Source: Owenweeksia sp. (GTDB lineage Bacteria; Bacteroidota; Bacteroidia; Flavobacteriales; Schleiferiaceae). From it: a stretch of 64,000 nt of DNA. Both the position numbers and the translations under genes were made by a program. Shown in pieces: positions 43,344 through 53,237 of the stretch. Every line of letters begins with the position of its first letter. The first letter of the stretch is position 1. The notes beneath the pieces were generated by a model, which saw nothing but the letters and a program-made list of their open reading frames with translations, was not told the origin of the DNA and made no database searches. Location: contig JANQPD010000061.1 in assembly GCA_028285465.1 (NCBI GenBank), positions 20,361-84,360 on the forward strand, in the 5' to 3' direction.

Positions 43344-43883
43344 ATGAAAAAAATTGAGCCAGGTATTATCGTGGAGTTGAAATATACCCTTCGGGAAGAA
43401 GGTGTACATGGAGAAGTGCTCGAAGTAATGGATGAACATTGGCCTCTGAAGTTTTATTTTGGAGCGGGTAGCATGCTTCCCGCTTTCGAAAGCGCCTTGA
43501 AAGGCCTACATGAGGGGGCGCATTTTTCTTTTGGCCTTCCCGCCGAGGAAGCGTACGGGTTGATCGACCCGGGCAAGATAGAAGAGATAGCGTTTAAAGA
43601 TCTGCCGCACAGCGAACAGTTCCCCAATAAGGCTTTTGTGATAGGAGACCGCTTGGTCTTTAATATGGGAGCAAGGGGGGAACAACTCGGCACGGTAAGC
43701 GAAGTACTTCCACAGTCTATTTTGGTAGATTTCAACCACGCCCTTGCAGGGAAAAAACTGCATTTTACAGGGCAGGTACTATACATCCGGAAAGCGCGGA
43801 AAGAAGAGGAGGAAGCCAGGCGTTACATTGAGCCGAATGGTATTCGATCTAACAGTAAGTTAAGCGATGGACCTGATTTCTGA
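43344..43883 (+). CDS. SlyD-type FKBP peptidyl-prolyl isomerase
   Basis: A 179-residue FKBP of the SlyD group. The domain runs from IVELKYTLREE through PLKFYFGAGSMLPAFESALKGLHEGAHFSFGLPAEEAYG, with an inserted IF domain (about 75-125) and a return strand VDFNHALAGKKLHFTGQVLYI. DFNHPLAGK-type motifs mark SlyD. There is no signal peptide, so it acts as a cytoplasmic folding helper. The His-rich metal tail of E. coli SlyD is absent. Its 3' end overlaps the next gene by 17 bases. Confidence 0.9.
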   Translation: MKKIEPGIIVELKYTLREEGVHGEVLEVMDEHWPLKFYFGAGSMLPAFESALKGLHEGAHFSFGLPAEEAYGLIDPGKIEEIAFKDLPHSEQFPNKAFVIGDRLVFNMGARGEQLGTVSEVLPQSILVDFNHALAGKKLHFTGQVLYIRKARKEEEEARRYIEPNGIRSNSKLSDGPDF

Positions 43884-44514
43884 ATTTAACAAGACGGCCT
43901 TTTTCGAAAGCATGGCTCCTTTTTTCGAGGTGCATGGCTTTCAGTTCATGCCCTTGCTCAATCAGTTCAGAAAAGAATCGGATTCCGGCTTTGGCAACCT
44001 TATCATTACCCCTACTTTGTACAGCGATATCATCCTGTTTGAGGTGACTTTTGGCAGCCGCATCAACCTGGTTGAACAAACCATAGAGCCTTACATAAAC
44101 GGACTAAAAGGTTTTAAAGAGGAGCGGAACACGGCCATTACCTCGCTGGGAAAATACAAGGGAAAGAAATACCTGAGGTTAAAAGCCGTTAACCGGCAGG
44201 AAATCAAAGAGGTGATCAGATCTCTTACGGGTTTTTTTAAAGAAGAGGGCTTCGCTTTCCTGGAACAGCTTAAAAAGATTGAAGTATTGGACTGGCTCTT
44301 TAACGATAAGCCGGAAAAGGAAAGTGCGGTAGCTTTTAGTCATGAGCTAAGGTGTTTCCGGGGCATTACACTGGCTACGCTTAACCAGAATCCACGCTGG
44401 GTATCGATCAACCAAAGCTATTTAACTTTGATGGAACGACACCGGACCCCCGGAATTGTGATGAGTAATTACAAGCGCTTGGTGGAGTTTCTCAGTACCA
44501 GTGGTTTGAATTAG
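43867..44514 (+). CDS. Protein of unknown function downstream of SlyD-type gene
   Basis: A 215-residue soluble protein that I do not recognise. It is mixed alpha/beta with charged surface, no signal peptide and no membrane segment; a helical middle (about 105-160) is followed by a conserved-looking ELRCFRGITLATLNQNPRW segment. It overlaps the SlyD-type gene by 17 bases in another frame, so the two are translationally coupled. No function is inferred. Confidence 0.75.
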   Translation: MDLISEFNKTAFFESMAPFFEVHGFQFMPLLNQFRKESDSGFGNLIITPTLYSDIILFEVTFGSRINLVEQTIEPYINGLKGFKEERNTAITSLGKYKGKKYLRLKAVNRQEIKEVIRSLTGFFKEEGFAFLEQLKKIEVLDWLFNDKPEKESAVAFSHELRCFRGITLATLNQNPRWVSINQSYLTLMERHRTPGIVMSNYKRLVEFLSTSGLN

Positions 44515-44577
44515 GGGCTGTGTGAGCAGGGCTTTTCTTTTATAAGTACGTTCCGTACTTAAGCTCAACTGCCCGCT

Positions 44578-44585
44578 TATCTTTG
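44578..44585 (+). promoter_or_regulatory. Putative -7 box of the ABC-F gene (TATCTTTG)
   Basis: TAnnTTTG match 17 bases before the GTG start of the ABC-F gene. AAGTACG-TTC-CGTACTT, a perfect 7-base inverted repeat, lies just upstream at 44544-44560 and may be a terminator-like or operator hairpin. Confidence 0.4.
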
Positions 44586-44602
44586 CGGTTAAACTACTTC
44601 CC

Positions 44603-46483
44603 GTGAATTACCTATCGGTAGAAAACATCACAAAGACCTACGGCGCGCGCACCCTCTTTAAGGACCTCTCTTTTGGCATACAGGAAGGGCAAAAGGCTGC
44701 CCTGGTGGCTAAAAACGGTAGCGGAAAAACTTCCATCCTGCGTATTTTATCGGGAGAAGACCTTCCCGATAGCGGGCAGGTGGTGTTCCGCAAAGGGCTG
44801 AAAGTAGCTTACCTTTCTCAGGACCCTCAACTGGACCCTGAATTAAGTATTTTGCAAAGCACCCTGGCGTTGGATCATCCCGCGACAGCGGCCGTGGAAG
44901 CATACGAGAAGGCCCTCGGAAGTATGGAAGATGCCGATGCGTATCAAAAAGCTTTTGACGAAATGGAACGCTTACAGGCCTGGGATTTTGAAGCTACGAT
45001 AAAACAGGTATTGGGAAAACTGGGCTTACAGGATACTTCTGTAAAAACCGCTAAACTGAGCGGAGGGCAGAAAAAGCGGGTGGCGCTGGCTAAAACGCTT
45101 TTATCCAATCCGGACCTGCTGATCCTGGATGAACCTACCAACCACCTGGACCTCGATATGATCGAATGGCTGGAAGAGTACCTTTCCCGGCAAGGGCTTA
45201 CCCTGTTTATGGTTACACACGACCGGTATTTTCTTGAAAACATTTGTGATACCATTTTTGAACTGGAAGACGAGCAGCTTTACCAACACCCTGGGAACTA
45301 TTCCGATTTTCTACTCCGGAAAGCCGAGCGCCAGGAAATAGAAACTACGAATGTAGATAAGGCCAAAAACCTGATGCGGAAAGAACTCGAATGGATCAGG
45401 CGGCAGCCTAAAGCACGTGGTACAAAGTCTAAGGCCCGCATTGATGCTTTTCACGATCTGAAGAAAGAAGCTCATAAGAATTTACAGGAAAATGCCCTGA
45501 CCCTGGATATAAAAATAGAGCGCCTCGGCAGTAAGATCATAGAGCTTCACCGCCTACGGATGAGCTACCCCGGCAAAGTAATTTTGGATGGTTTTGACTA
45601 TACTTTCAAAAGGGGGGAACGCATCGGTATTGTGGGGCCAAACGGAGCTGGAAAATCTACTTTTCTGAAATTGATCACAGGAACTGAAACACCCACCGGG
45701 GGTAAAATAGTAAGGGGAGATACGGTAAAGTTTGGTTTTTATACCCAAAGTGGAATGCAGCTTTCCAGCGATAAGCGCGTAATTGATGTGGTAAAAGAGA
45801 TCGCTGAGTACATTCCTGTGGGGCGAAAGGGACGTAGCATCACCGCTTCTCAGCTTTTAGACCGCTTTTTGTTTAGTGGAGACCAGCAATATAGCCTGGT
45901 AAGCAAATTGAGCGGGGGTGAAAAACGCAGGCTGTACCTCTGTACCATTTTGATGGGAAACCCCAATTTCCTTATCTTGGATGAGCCCACCAACGACCTG
46001 GATATTCTTACCCTGAACGTATTGGAAGAGTTTTTAATGGAGTTTGGGGGATGTTTGCTGATCGTGACACACGACCGTTACTTTATGGATAAGCTTACCG
46101 ATCATATTTTTGTGTTTGAAGAAGGAGGGAAGCTGCGCGATTTTCCTGGGAATTATACCGAGTACCGCCTAGCAAAAATGCAGGAAGAAGCAGATGAAAA
46201 ACTGCGCAGCAAAAGCATGGTAAAAGCGCCTGCCCGCAAGAAAGACAAAGAGCAGAAGAAGGAAAAAACCAAGCTTACGTATGCCGAGCGCCTGGAGCTG
46301 GAAGAACTCAATAAACGCCTTCCTAAGCTGGAGGCTAAAAAAGCGGAGATAGCAAAAGCTTTCGAAGCAGCGGCCAGTAACCCTGAGCAGCTGCAGGAAC
46401 TCTCTCGTGAGAGCGAGAACTTGCAGGCTGAATTGGAAGAGGTTGAAATGCGTTGGCTGGAACTCAGCGAATACGAAGAGTAG
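44603..46483 (+). CDS. ABC-F family ATPase
   Basis: A 626-residue soluble protein with two ABC domains and no membrane region. Domain 1: Walker A AKNGSGKTS (about 35-43) and signature LSGGQKKRVALAK; domain 2: GPNGAGKST and LSGGEKRRLYL. The linker and a C-terminal coiled coil (about 540-626) are as in the Uup group. ABC-F proteins act on the ribosome, in translation control or antibiotic protection; the coiled-coil tail favours Uup-like housekeeping. The start is GTG at 44603. Monocistronic by spacing. Confidence 0.93.
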   Translation: MNYLSVENITKTYGARTLFKDLSFGIQEGQKAALVAKNGSGKTSILRILSGEDLPDSGQVVFRKGLKVAYLSQDPQLDPELSILQSTLALDHPATAAVEAYEKALGSMEDADAYQKAFDEMERLQAWDFEATIKQVLGKLGLQDTSVKTAKLSGGQKKRVALAKTLLSNPDLLILDEPTNHLDLDMIEWLEEYLSRQGLTLFMVTHDRYFLENICDTIFELEDEQLYQHPGNYSDFLLRKAERQEIETTNVDKAKNLMRKELEWIRRQPKARGTKSKARIDAFHDLKKEAHKNLQENALTLDIKIERLGSKIIELHRLRMSYPGKVILDGFDYTFKRGERIGIVGPNGAGKSTFLKLITGTETPTGGKIVRGDTVKFGFYTQSGMQLSSDKRVIDVVKEIAEYIPVGRKGRSITASQLLDRFLFSGDQQYSLVSKLSGGEKRRLYLCTILMGNPNFLILDEPTNDLDILTLNVLEEFLMEFGGCLLIVTHDRYFMDKLTDHIFVFEEGGKLRDFPGNYTEYRLAKMQEEADEKLRSKSMVKAPARKKDKEQKKEKTKLTYAERLELEELNKRLPKLEAKKAEIAKAFEAAASNPEQLQELSRESENLQAELEEVEMRWLELSEYEE

Positions 46484-46543
46484 GTTTTTTCCGGGAGAGG
46501 CAACGCAGACGGTATCCGGTCGTCTAAAATCAAATAAAGAGTA

Positions 46544-47812
46544 ATGCGCGCCTACATCTTTTTAGTACCGGCTTTTTTATGGAGTGTTTTGGCATGGGCT
46601 CAGGATGGATACCGCATTACGGGACAAGTATTGGGTGAGAATGACCGGCCGTTAAGCGAGGCAAGCGTGTTAAACAGGGCTTCATTGGAGGGCACAAGCA
46701 CAGACAGTGAAGGGCGTTTTTCACTTTTCATCGAAACACTTCCGGCTTACCTGGAAGTTTCTTTTATAGGATACGACAGTCATTTCAGAGAATTAACCGC
46801 AGAAAACTTTGAGGATGGAGTGCTCGAGCTGAGTATTCGGCTAAAGCCGCGTAGCGAGCAGCTAAGACCGGTACTTGTTGAAGGAAAGCGCTATGAAAAC
46901 TTTTTTACCCATTCCGGCTTCGAAGTATTGGACTTTGCTTTTGTGGATGAGCATACGCTCTTATTGCTTAAATACGGGCGGGAATATAAACTGGCCCTGA
47001 TCAATGAAGCTGAAGATTCTCTAATGCATTTGCTTTTGCCCCGCAGGGCTTCCGGTTTCGTAAAGGATTGCCTGCAACATGTTTATCTTGAGTCTGGCGA
47101 CAGCTTGTACGCATTGAGATTTGCTCAGGAAAAAATAGAATTGATAGGCGCACTTGCCCTTGATTTTTATGTAGAGCAGGTTAAGCCCTGTGTCGCTTCC
47201 AATGCATATAACTTATACTATAAACTCTATAAAGGCAGCAACCAATGGGTGAGAACATATCAAAGCCCCATATCTGGTGGGAAAAGCCGCCTTATTCATG
47301 CAACAAAACCAGATCTGAACGATATTCTGTACAGGCAGCAATACAAAAGGACGGCTTTGATGCTGCGATATACAGACCCCAAGGAAGGCCTTGAAATGAT
47401 ATCATGGTATAGACATATATTAAATAGACCGGCATATAACCCTCTGTTTGCCCTACACACAGGCGCGTTGCTATTTGACCATTTAACGGATTCTTTATTT
47501 ATGTTCGATAAGGAAGGAAACATAGGGAAACAATACAGGATCAAGCATCACCTGAATAAGCATTTTAAGAATGAAATACTGCGTGATGCAGCCACAGGCA
47601 AGCTTTATGTACGTTATGAAAAAGGGGGGATGACCACTTTACTTTCCCTTTCGGGAGAGGACTATACTACTCAGGAACGGTATTTACTAAAGGGGTACGA
47701 CTTCCCTGTCTCGCTAAAAATCCGAAATGGAATAGCGTATTTTTTGGATTATGCACAAAAAGACATGGATCGGCTAAAACTTCATCGACAAAGGTTAGTT
47801 GTGGATAGATAA
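46544..47812 (+). CDS. Secreted protein with carboxypeptidase-like domain, tandem paralogue 1
   Basis: A 422-residue exported protein (signal cut near AWAQ). A carboxypeptidase D regulatory-like domain (about 20-105: [29 protein letters not shown] ... LEVSFIGYD) is followed by about 300 residues of a beta-rich domain that I do not recognise, beginning [30 protein letters not shown], possibly a propeller. The next gene encodes a protein about two-thirds identical along its whole length, a recent tandem duplication. There is no plug or barrel, so it is not a TonB receptor. It is probably periplasmic or surface-exposed; no substrate can be named. Confidence 0.75.
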   Translation: MRAYIFLVPAFLWSVLAWAQDGYRITGQVLGENDRPLSEASVLNRASLEGTSTDSEGRFSLFIETLPAYLEVSFIGYDSHFRELTAENFEDGVLELSIRLKPRSEQLRPVLVEGKRYENFFTHSGFEVLDFAFVDEHTLLLLKYGREYKLALINEAEDSLMHLLLPRRASGFVKDCLQHVYLESGDSLYALRFAQEKIELIGALALDFYVEQVKPCVASNAYNLYYKLYKGSNQWVRTYQSPISGGKSRLIHATKPDLNDILYRQQYKRTALMLRYTDPKEGLEMISWYRHILNRPAYNPLFALHTGALLFDHLTDSLFMFDKEGNIGKQYRIKHHLNKHFKNEILRDAATGKLYVRYEKGGMTTLLSLSGEDYTTQERYLLKGYDFPVSLKIRNGIAYFLDYAQKDMDRLKLHRQRLVVDR

Positions 47813-47884
47813 CACACTTTGATATGAAAACCGGGGACTTTTAGCCTTAAGGATTTAATAAACAAGAACACGAGAAACACGATT

Positions 47885-49138
47885 ATGCGCTCACTTTTTA
47901 TGTATACGCTTTTTGTAGTTAGCCTAATGGCAAACGCCCAGCCGTATACCGTTAGCGGCACAGTAGTGGATGAAGAGGGTAAACCTATGGCCGGGGCAAG
48001 TGTGGTAAACAGGGCCTCTTTGGAGGGAACAGCCGCAGATGACAAAGGGCGCTTTTCACTTTCCCTTAAAGCGCTTCCGGCTTACCTGGAAGTTACTTTT
48101 ATCGGATACTATGGCTATTATGCCGAACTGACCAGGGAAAAATTCCAAGGAGGGGAACTGGAGCTTCTCATCCGTTTAAAGCCCCGTAGCGAACAACTGG
48201 CTCCGGTGCTCATTGAAGGCAAGCGCTACGAGGAGTTTTTCACTTATCCCGGTTTTGAAGTGCTGGATTTTACCTTCGTAGACGACAACACACTTTTGTT
48301 GCTCAAATACGGCAGCAACTATAAATTGGCGCTCATCAACGAAGCCGGAGATTCATTAATGCATTTGCCTTTGCACCGCAAGGCATCCGGTTTTGTAAAG
48401 GATTGCCTGCAGCATGTTTACCTGGGGTCTGGCGATAGCCTGTACGCGTTAAGTTTCGGGCAAAAGGGAATTGTGTTGCTGGGCGCCCTTCCCCTTGATT
48501 TTTATGTAAAGCAGATCAAACCTTGCGTAGCCGCCAATGCAAACAATTTGTATTACCAGTTTTATAAGGGCAGTAACCAATGGGTTGAAACGTACCAGAG
48601 CCCTATGGCTGGCGGTGGGGAAAGCCGGTTGATACACAATATTGCAGACCGGGAAGACATACGTTCCAGGGAGGAGTATTACAGGAGGGCGTTGACCTTA
48701 TCCCAGGTGGGCTCAAAAAAGGGCTTTGAAATGATGTCGTGGTACAATAACGTATTAAATGTACCGGCATACAACCCCTTGTTTGCACTGCGCAGAGGGG
48801 CCTTGTTGTTTGATCACTTGAACGACTCCTTGCTGGTTCTGGATAAAGAGGGGCACGCGAAGGAAAAATATGAGATCAAACACCATCGCAACAAGCATTT
48901 TAAAAATGAAATACTGCGCGATGCGGTTACAGGGAGACTTTATGCGCGATACGCAAAAGGCGGAATGACTTCTTTGCGGGTTCTTTCAGAAGACAATTTT
49001 GCTGTAAATGAGCGCTTTGAACTTTTAACGCATGATTTTCCTACCTCGTTAAAGATACGCAATGGGATAGCGTATTACCTGGACCATTCAGAAGATGATT
49101 ACAGCCGTCTTAAACTCTACAGGCAAAAGCTTAGGTAA
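47885..49138 (+). CDS. Secreted protein with carboxypeptidase-like domain, tandem paralogue 2
   Basis: A 417-residue paralogue of the preceding product with the same layout: signal peptide (cut near ANAQ), carboxypeptidase D regulatory-like domain (about 22-105) and the same unrecognised beta-rich domain. Identical segments include [33 protein letters not shown] and [11 protein letters not shown]. Differences are scattered, mostly in the middle, as expected of two genes diverging under similar constraint. It lies 72 bases after the first copy. The LolD-type ATPase gene begins 34 bases downstream. Confidence 0.75.
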   Translation: MRSLFMYTLFVVSLMANAQPYTVSGTVVDEEGKPMAGASVVNRASLEGTAADDKGRFSLSLKALPAYLEVTFIGYYGYYAELTREKFQGGELELLIRLKPRSEQLAPVLIEGKRYEEFFTYPGFEVLDFTFVDDNTLLLLKYGSNYKLALINEAGDSLMHLPLHRKASGFVKDCLQHVYLGSGDSLYALSFGQKGIVLLGALPLDFYVKQIKPCVAANANNLYYQFYKGSNQWVETYQSPMAGGGESRLIHNIADREDIRSREEYYRRALTLSQVGSKKGFEMMSWYNNVLNVPAYNPLFALRRGALLFDHLNDSLLVLDKEGHAKEKYEIKHHRNKHFKNEILRDAVTGRLYARYAKGGMTSLRVLSEDNFAVNERFELLTHDFPTSLKIRNGIAYYLDHSEDDYSRLKLYRQKLR

Positions 49139-49172
49139 AAACCAAGGCCATTTCTCCTTACCTTTCGGGCCT

Positions 49173-49871
49173 ATGCAGGAAATAATCAAACTAAAAGGGA
49201 TTACCCGCGATTTTCCTTTGGGCAACCAGGTGGTAAAAGTGCTTAAAGGCATAGATATGCGGGTAAATAAGAACGAATACATTGCCCTTATGGGGCCATC
49301 CGGTAGTGGAAAATCCACGCTTATGAACCTCATTGGTTGTTTGGACACGCCTACCAGCGGGCACTATTGGTTAAATGACCAGGATGTAAGCCAGATGAGT
49401 GACAATGAATTGGCCGAAGTGCGTAATAAGGAAATTGGTTTTGTTTTTCAAACCTTTAACCTTTTGCCCCGCTCTACGGCATTGGAAAATGTGATGTTGC
49501 CCCTGGTATATGCCGGTATGGGTACTAAAGAACGCAAAGAAAGAGCAGAAGAGGTGCTACAGCAGGTAGGATTAAGTGACCGTATGGACCACAGGCCAAA
49601 CCAGTTGTCAGGCGGACAAAGGCAGCGGGTAGCTGTGGCCCGGGCATTAGTAAACAAGCCTTCCATTATCCTGGCAGACGAACCCACCGGTAACCTGGAC
49701 AGCAAGACCTCCGTAGAAATAATGAAACTTTTTGACGATATACAGGCTTCCGGAAACACTATTATCCTGGTTACACACGAAGAAGATATTGCGATGCATG
49801 CGAAGCGTGTAGTGCGCCTGCGTGACGGTATGATCGAATCAGACAACTTAGTAGCAGCCGTTGCTCCTTAG
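49173..49871 (+). CDS. ABC transporter ATP-binding protein, LolD/MacB type
   Basis: A 232-residue ATPase: Walker [10 protein letters not shown] (about 40-48), Q loop [22 protein letters not shown], signature [15 protein letters not shown] and Walker [14 protein letters not shown]. The LENVMLPL and NLDS features are typical of the MacB/LolD/FtsE group that drives lipoprotein release or envelope export. No permease gene adjoins, so the partner is elsewhere. The ATG at 49173 is chosen; an open frame reaches back to 49095 inside the previous gene. Confidence 0.93.
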   Translation: MQEIIKLKGITRDFPLGNQVVKVLKGIDMRVNKNEYIALMGPSGSGKSTLMNLIGCLDTPTSGHYWLNDQDVSQMSDNELAEVRNKEIGFVFQTFNLLPRSTALENVMLPLVYAGMGTKERKERAEEVLQQVGLSDRMDHRPNQLSGGQRQRVAVARALVNKPSIILADEPTGNLDSKTSVEIMKLFDDIQASGNTIILVTHEEDIAMHAKRVVRLRDGMIESDNLVAAVAP

Positions 49872-49897
49872 CATATGCTGTAAAATCAATCAAAAAA

Positions 49898-50686
49898 ATG
49901 GATTTAAACCTTTCAGGAAAAAAGGCCTTGGTATGCGGAGGCAGTGATGGTATTGGAAGGGCTGCGGCCGAAGAGCTAGCCCGCATGGGCGCCACCATTA
50001 CACTGTTGGCCCGCAATGCCGAAAAACTAAAAGCCGTTGCAAAAAACCTGAACAATAGCCACAACCAGAAACACGAAAGCCTGGTAGCTGATTTTGATGA
50101 TCCTATTACCCTGGAAAGTGTAGTAAGCGATTACTTAAGAAAGGGCAACCGCTTTGATATTTTGATCAACAATACCGGGGGGCCACCGGCAGGTCCGGCT
50201 CATACAGCCAACATTGATGAATTTGTAAATGCCTTCCGGCAGCATCTCATCTGCAATCAGGTTTTGGTAAAACTGCTGCTGCCAGGCATGAAAGAAGCCG
50301 GGGCGGGCAGGATCATCAATGTGATCAGCACTTCGGTTAAAGTTCCTTTGCCTAATTTAGGGGTAAGCAATACCATACGGGGAGCTGTAGGCAACTGGAG
50401 TAAAACCCTGGCAAACGAATTGGGCCAATACAACATTACCGTAAATAATGTATTGCCGGGCGCTACAGAAACGGGTCGTTTAAAAGCCATTATTGAGAAT
50501 AAAGCAAAAAAAACCGGGCAAAGTGAAGAAAGCGTTGTGGAGGCAATGACCCGTGAGGTACCCATGAAACGCTTTGCCAAGCCCATAGAAGTAGCAAACG
50601 CCATTGCCTTTTTGGCTAGCCCCGCTGCGGCCTATATTAATGGCATAAACATTCCGGTTGACGGAGGGCGTACGCCTAATTTATAG
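49898..50686 (+). CDS. SDR family oxidoreductase with altered active site
   Basis: A 262-residue short-chain dehydrogenase/reductase. The NAD(P)-binding GGSDGIG (14-20) and the NNTGG motif (91-95) are present, and the C-terminal IPVDGGRTPNL is typical. At the active site the serine region ISTS (143-146) is kept, but the Y-x3-K pair expected near 156-161 is missing: the sequence reads GVSNTIRGAV. The SN-x-x-R version is known in a divergent SDR subgroup often called 3-oxoacyl-ACP-reductase-like; its chemistry is unclear. It precedes an aldehyde dehydrogenase gene and may share its pathway. Confidence 0.85.
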   Translation: MDLNLSGKKALVCGGSDGIGRAAAEELARMGATITLLARNAEKLKAVAKNLNNSHNQKHESLVADFDDPITLESVVSDYLRKGNRFDILINNTGGPPAGPAHTANIDEFVNAFRQHLICNQVLVKLLLPGMKEAGAGRIINVISTSVKVPLPNLGVSNTIRGAVGNWSKTLANELGQYNITVNNVLPGATETGRLKAIIENKAKKTGQSEESVVEAMTREVPMKRFAKPIEVANAIAFLASPAAAYINGINIPVDGGRTPNL

Positions 50687-50790
50687 AGCAAAGAGGAGCC
50701 AAAGCAGCATTTATATACAAGCGGGAAAATCAGTACCCATCAGGTGCGGAAGAGACTTTGGAAACTTATTGAAAAACAGTAGTGAAGAGC

Positions 50791-52230
50791 ATGAAAGAAA
50801 TTTTGAACTACGTAAACGGCCAGCTGCAGGCGCCCCTTTCAGGGGAGTACCTCGATAATATAGACCCTTCCGTAGGAGAAGTGTATGGGAAAATACCCAA
50901 CTCGGGAAAAGCGGATGTGGATGCTGCGGTGCATGCCGCCCGGGCAGCTTTTGCCGACTGGAGTGGTAAGTCGGCTAAAGAGCGTTCCCGTATTATTTTG
51001 CGCCTGTCGCAACTTATTGAAGAAAACCTGGAGGAGTTGGCTATGGCCGAAAGCCGGGATAACGGAAAGCCTCTTAAACTCGCGCGTACGGTAGACATTC
51101 CCCGGGCGCGTGACAACTTTGCCTTTTTTGCTACGGCTATCCTTCACGAAGAAGACCCGTTTCACCGCATGCCAAATGGGTTTAATTATACTTTACGGCA
51201 ACCCATTGGGGTGGTCGGCTGTATTTCGCCCTGGAACTTACCCTTATACCTGTTTAGCTGGAAAATTGCACCTGCCCTGGCAGCAGGCAATTGTGTAATT
51301 GCCAAGCCCTCCGAAATAACCCCTTATAGTGCCTTCCTGCTCAGCAGGCTCTGTATGGAAGCCGGTTTGCCCCAGGGGGTGCTCAATATCCTGCACGGTA
51401 CAGGTCCGTCTGTGGGCCAGGCTATTGTAGAGCACCCGGGAATAAAAGCCATATCCTTTACGGGAGGCACTAAAACCGGTGAGCATTTAGCGCGCACGGC
51501 AGCGCCCATGTTCAAGAAGCTTTCCTTAGAGCTGGGCGGTAAAAATCCCAATCTTGTTTTTGCCGATGCTGACTTCGAAAAAGCCGTAAGTACTTCGGCC
51601 CGGGCTTCTTTTACTAATCAAGGGCAGATCTGCCTCTGTGGAAGCAGGATTTTTGTAGAGGCTCCCATTTATGAGAAGTTTAAAGAAGCTTTTTTGGAAA
51701 AGGTTAAAAGGTTAAAAGTAGGTCCTCCGGAACAGGAAAGCTCCCGAATGGGGGCGTTGGTGAGCGAAGACCACCTCAATAAAGTTTTGGGGTATGTAGC
51801 CCTGGCTAAAGAAGAAGGGGGCCTTGTTTTGCATGGCGGCAAACGTATAAAGCTGGAAGGCAAGTATACCGGGGGCTATTATATGGAACCTACGGTAATA
51901 GAAGGACTGCCCTATAATTGCCGGACCAATCAGGAAGAAATATTTGGCCCGGTGGTAACGCTTACGCCCTTTACCAGCGAAGAAGAGGTGTTGGAGATGG
52001 CAAACAGCACGCCTTATGGCTTGTCGGCTACGGTTTTTACCACTGATCTGAACAAAGCGCACAGAGTGGCGTCTTTACTGGAAGCAGGCATAGTGTGGAT
52101 CAATTGCTGGCTGGTACGTGATCTGCGCACACCCTTTGGAGGAGTAAAAGCGAGCGGGGTAGGACGGGAAGGTGGTTTTGAGGCTTTGCACTTTTTCACA
52201 GAGCCCAAAAATGTTTGTCTTGAATTTTAA
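50791..52230 (+). CDS. NAD-dependent aldehyde dehydrogenase (ALDH8/2-aminomuconic-semialdehyde-like)
   Basis: A 479-residue aldehyde dehydrogenase: Rossmann region with GVVGCISPWNLPLYLFSWKIAPALAAGN, catalytic Glu in LELGGKNP and Cys in NQGQICLCGSRIF. PWNLPL and the MGALVSEDHL block suggest the 2-hydroxy/2-aminomuconic semialdehyde group (ALDH8), used in tryptophan/kynurenine breakdown; other aldehydes are possible. The ATG at 50791 is preferred to a GTG three codons upstream. It follows the SDR gene and precedes a cupin-like gene; together they could form a small oxidative pathway. Confidence 0.9.
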   Translation: MKEILNYVNGQLQAPLSGEYLDNIDPSVGEVYGKIPNSGKADVDAAVHAARAAFADWSGKSAKERSRIILRLSQLIEENLEELAMAESRDNGKPLKLARTVDIPRARDNFAFFATAILHEEDPFHRMPNGFNYTLRQPIGVVGCISPWNLPLYLFSWKIAPALAAGNCVIAKPSEITPYSAFLLSRLCMEAGLPQGVLNILHGTGPSVGQAIVEHPGIKAISFTGGTKTGEHLARTAAPMFKKLSLELGGKNPNLVFADADFEKAVSTSARASFTNQGQICLCGSRIFVEAPIYEKFKEAFLEKVKRLKVGPPEQESSRMGALVSEDHLNKVLGYVALAKEEGGLVLHGGKRIKLEGKYTGGYYMEPTVIEGLPYNCRTNQEEIFGPVVTLTPFTSEEEVLEMANSTPYGLSATVFTTDLNKAHRVASLLEAGIVWINCWLVRDLRTPFGGVKASGVGREGGFEALHFFTEPKNVCLEF

Positions 52231-52253
52231 GAATGAATTTTCTGACCATTGCA

Positions 52254-52261
52254 TAAATTTG
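52254..52261 (+). promoter_or_regulatory. Putative -7 box (TAAATTTG) of the cupin-like gene
   Basis: TAnnTTTG match 18 bases upstream of the ATG at 52280, in the 49-base gap after the aldehyde dehydrogenase gene. Confidence 0.45.
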
Positions 52262-52279
52262 CATTGTATTTAGAAGCAC

Positions 52280-53173
52280 ATGGAACTTCATGCCGTTGAT
52301 ATTGTAGAAGACATTACGCCCGAGGATTTTCACGAATTGTATGTAAAAACCTCTAGGCCGGTACTACTCAAGAATTACGCCCGGCATTGGCCGGCCATAA
52401 AGAAATGGACCTATTCTTTTCTGCGTGAAAAAGCGGGGGAAAGCATAGTAAAACTGCACGGTGCCTGGCAGGATAATGAGCCTACGGCCATAGAGATGCC
52501 CCCGGTAAAAGAGACGTCTTTTAGTGAGTACCTCGATATGCTTGAGTGCAACGAGGAATCAGATTTACGCATTTTCCTCTTTAACCTGTTCAAAGAAGTT
52601 CCGGAGCTTAAGGACGATTTTGACTACCCCGAAATTATGGAGGGTTACCTGAAAGACTACCCGTATATGTTTTTCGGTTGTGCCGGAAGTGATGTGCGCC
52701 TGCATTACGATATAGATCTTTCCAATGTGTTTATTACACAGTTTGGCGGAAAAAAGAGAGTAACGCTCTTTGATCAAAGCCAAACGAAATACTTGTATAA
52801 GCTTCCCTTTACTACACATAGTGCGGCAGACCTGAGCAATATTGATTACGAAAAGTTCCCTGCTTTGAAGTATGCACATGGTTATCAGTGTATGCTGGAG
52901 CACGGGGATACGCTCTTTATGCCAAGCGGCATATGGCACTACATGGAGTATGTAGAAGGAAGTTTTAGCTTAAGCCTGCGCACGCTAAACCCCTCCAGCC
53001 TGGGGAAACTGCACGGGGCCTATAATGTATTTGTAATCCGCAAGCTGGATGAGTTTGTAAACAAGTTTTACAAAAATACCTGGAGCGATTATAAATTGAA
53101 AAAGGCAATCGAGCGGGCCAACGATATTGTAGATAGGCGCGAAAAGGATAAATCGAGCGTAAAAACAGAATAG
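52280..53173 (+). CDS. Cupin-like/JmjC-type Fe(II)- and 2-oxoglutarate-dependent oxygenase
   Basis: A 297-residue cupin_8/JmjC-like protein. It has the family start EDITPEDFHELYVKTSRPVLLKNYARHWPA and the iron site HYD ID (His142, Asp144) with the second histidine at SGIWHYME (His220); a lysine at about 158-159 may bind 2-oxoglutarate. Such enzymes hydroxylate proteins, tRNA or small molecules; the target is unknown. It ends at a good terminator. Confidence 0.9.
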   Translation: MELHAVDIVEDITPEDFHELYVKTSRPVLLKNYARHWPAIKKWTYSFLREKAGESIVKLHGAWQDNEPTAIEMPPVKETSFSEYLDMLECNEESDLRIFLFNLFKEVPELKDDFDYPEIMEGYLKDYPYMFFGCAGSDVRLHYDIDLSNVFITQFGGKKRVTLFDQSQTKYLYKLPFTTHSAADLSNIDYEKFPALKYAHGYQCMLEHGDTLFMPSGIWHYMEYVEGSFSLSLRTLNPSSLGKLHGAYNVFVIRKLDEFVNKFYKNTWSDYKLKKAIERANDIVDRREKDKSSVKTE

Positions 53174-53204
53174 CTTACCTCTTAAGTTCTAAGGCACTCC
53201 AATT

Positions 53205-53237
53205 AAAAAGTCCCCTTGGTTTCCCTTGGGGACTTTT
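53205..53237 (+). terminator. Rho-independent terminator
   Basis: AAAAGTCCCC (53206-53215) and GGGGACTTTT (53228-53237) are perfect 10-base arms ending in T residues, 32 bases after the cupin-like gene. The next 300 bases up to the transporter start are AT-rich with no convincing coding sequence. Confidence 0.88.
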
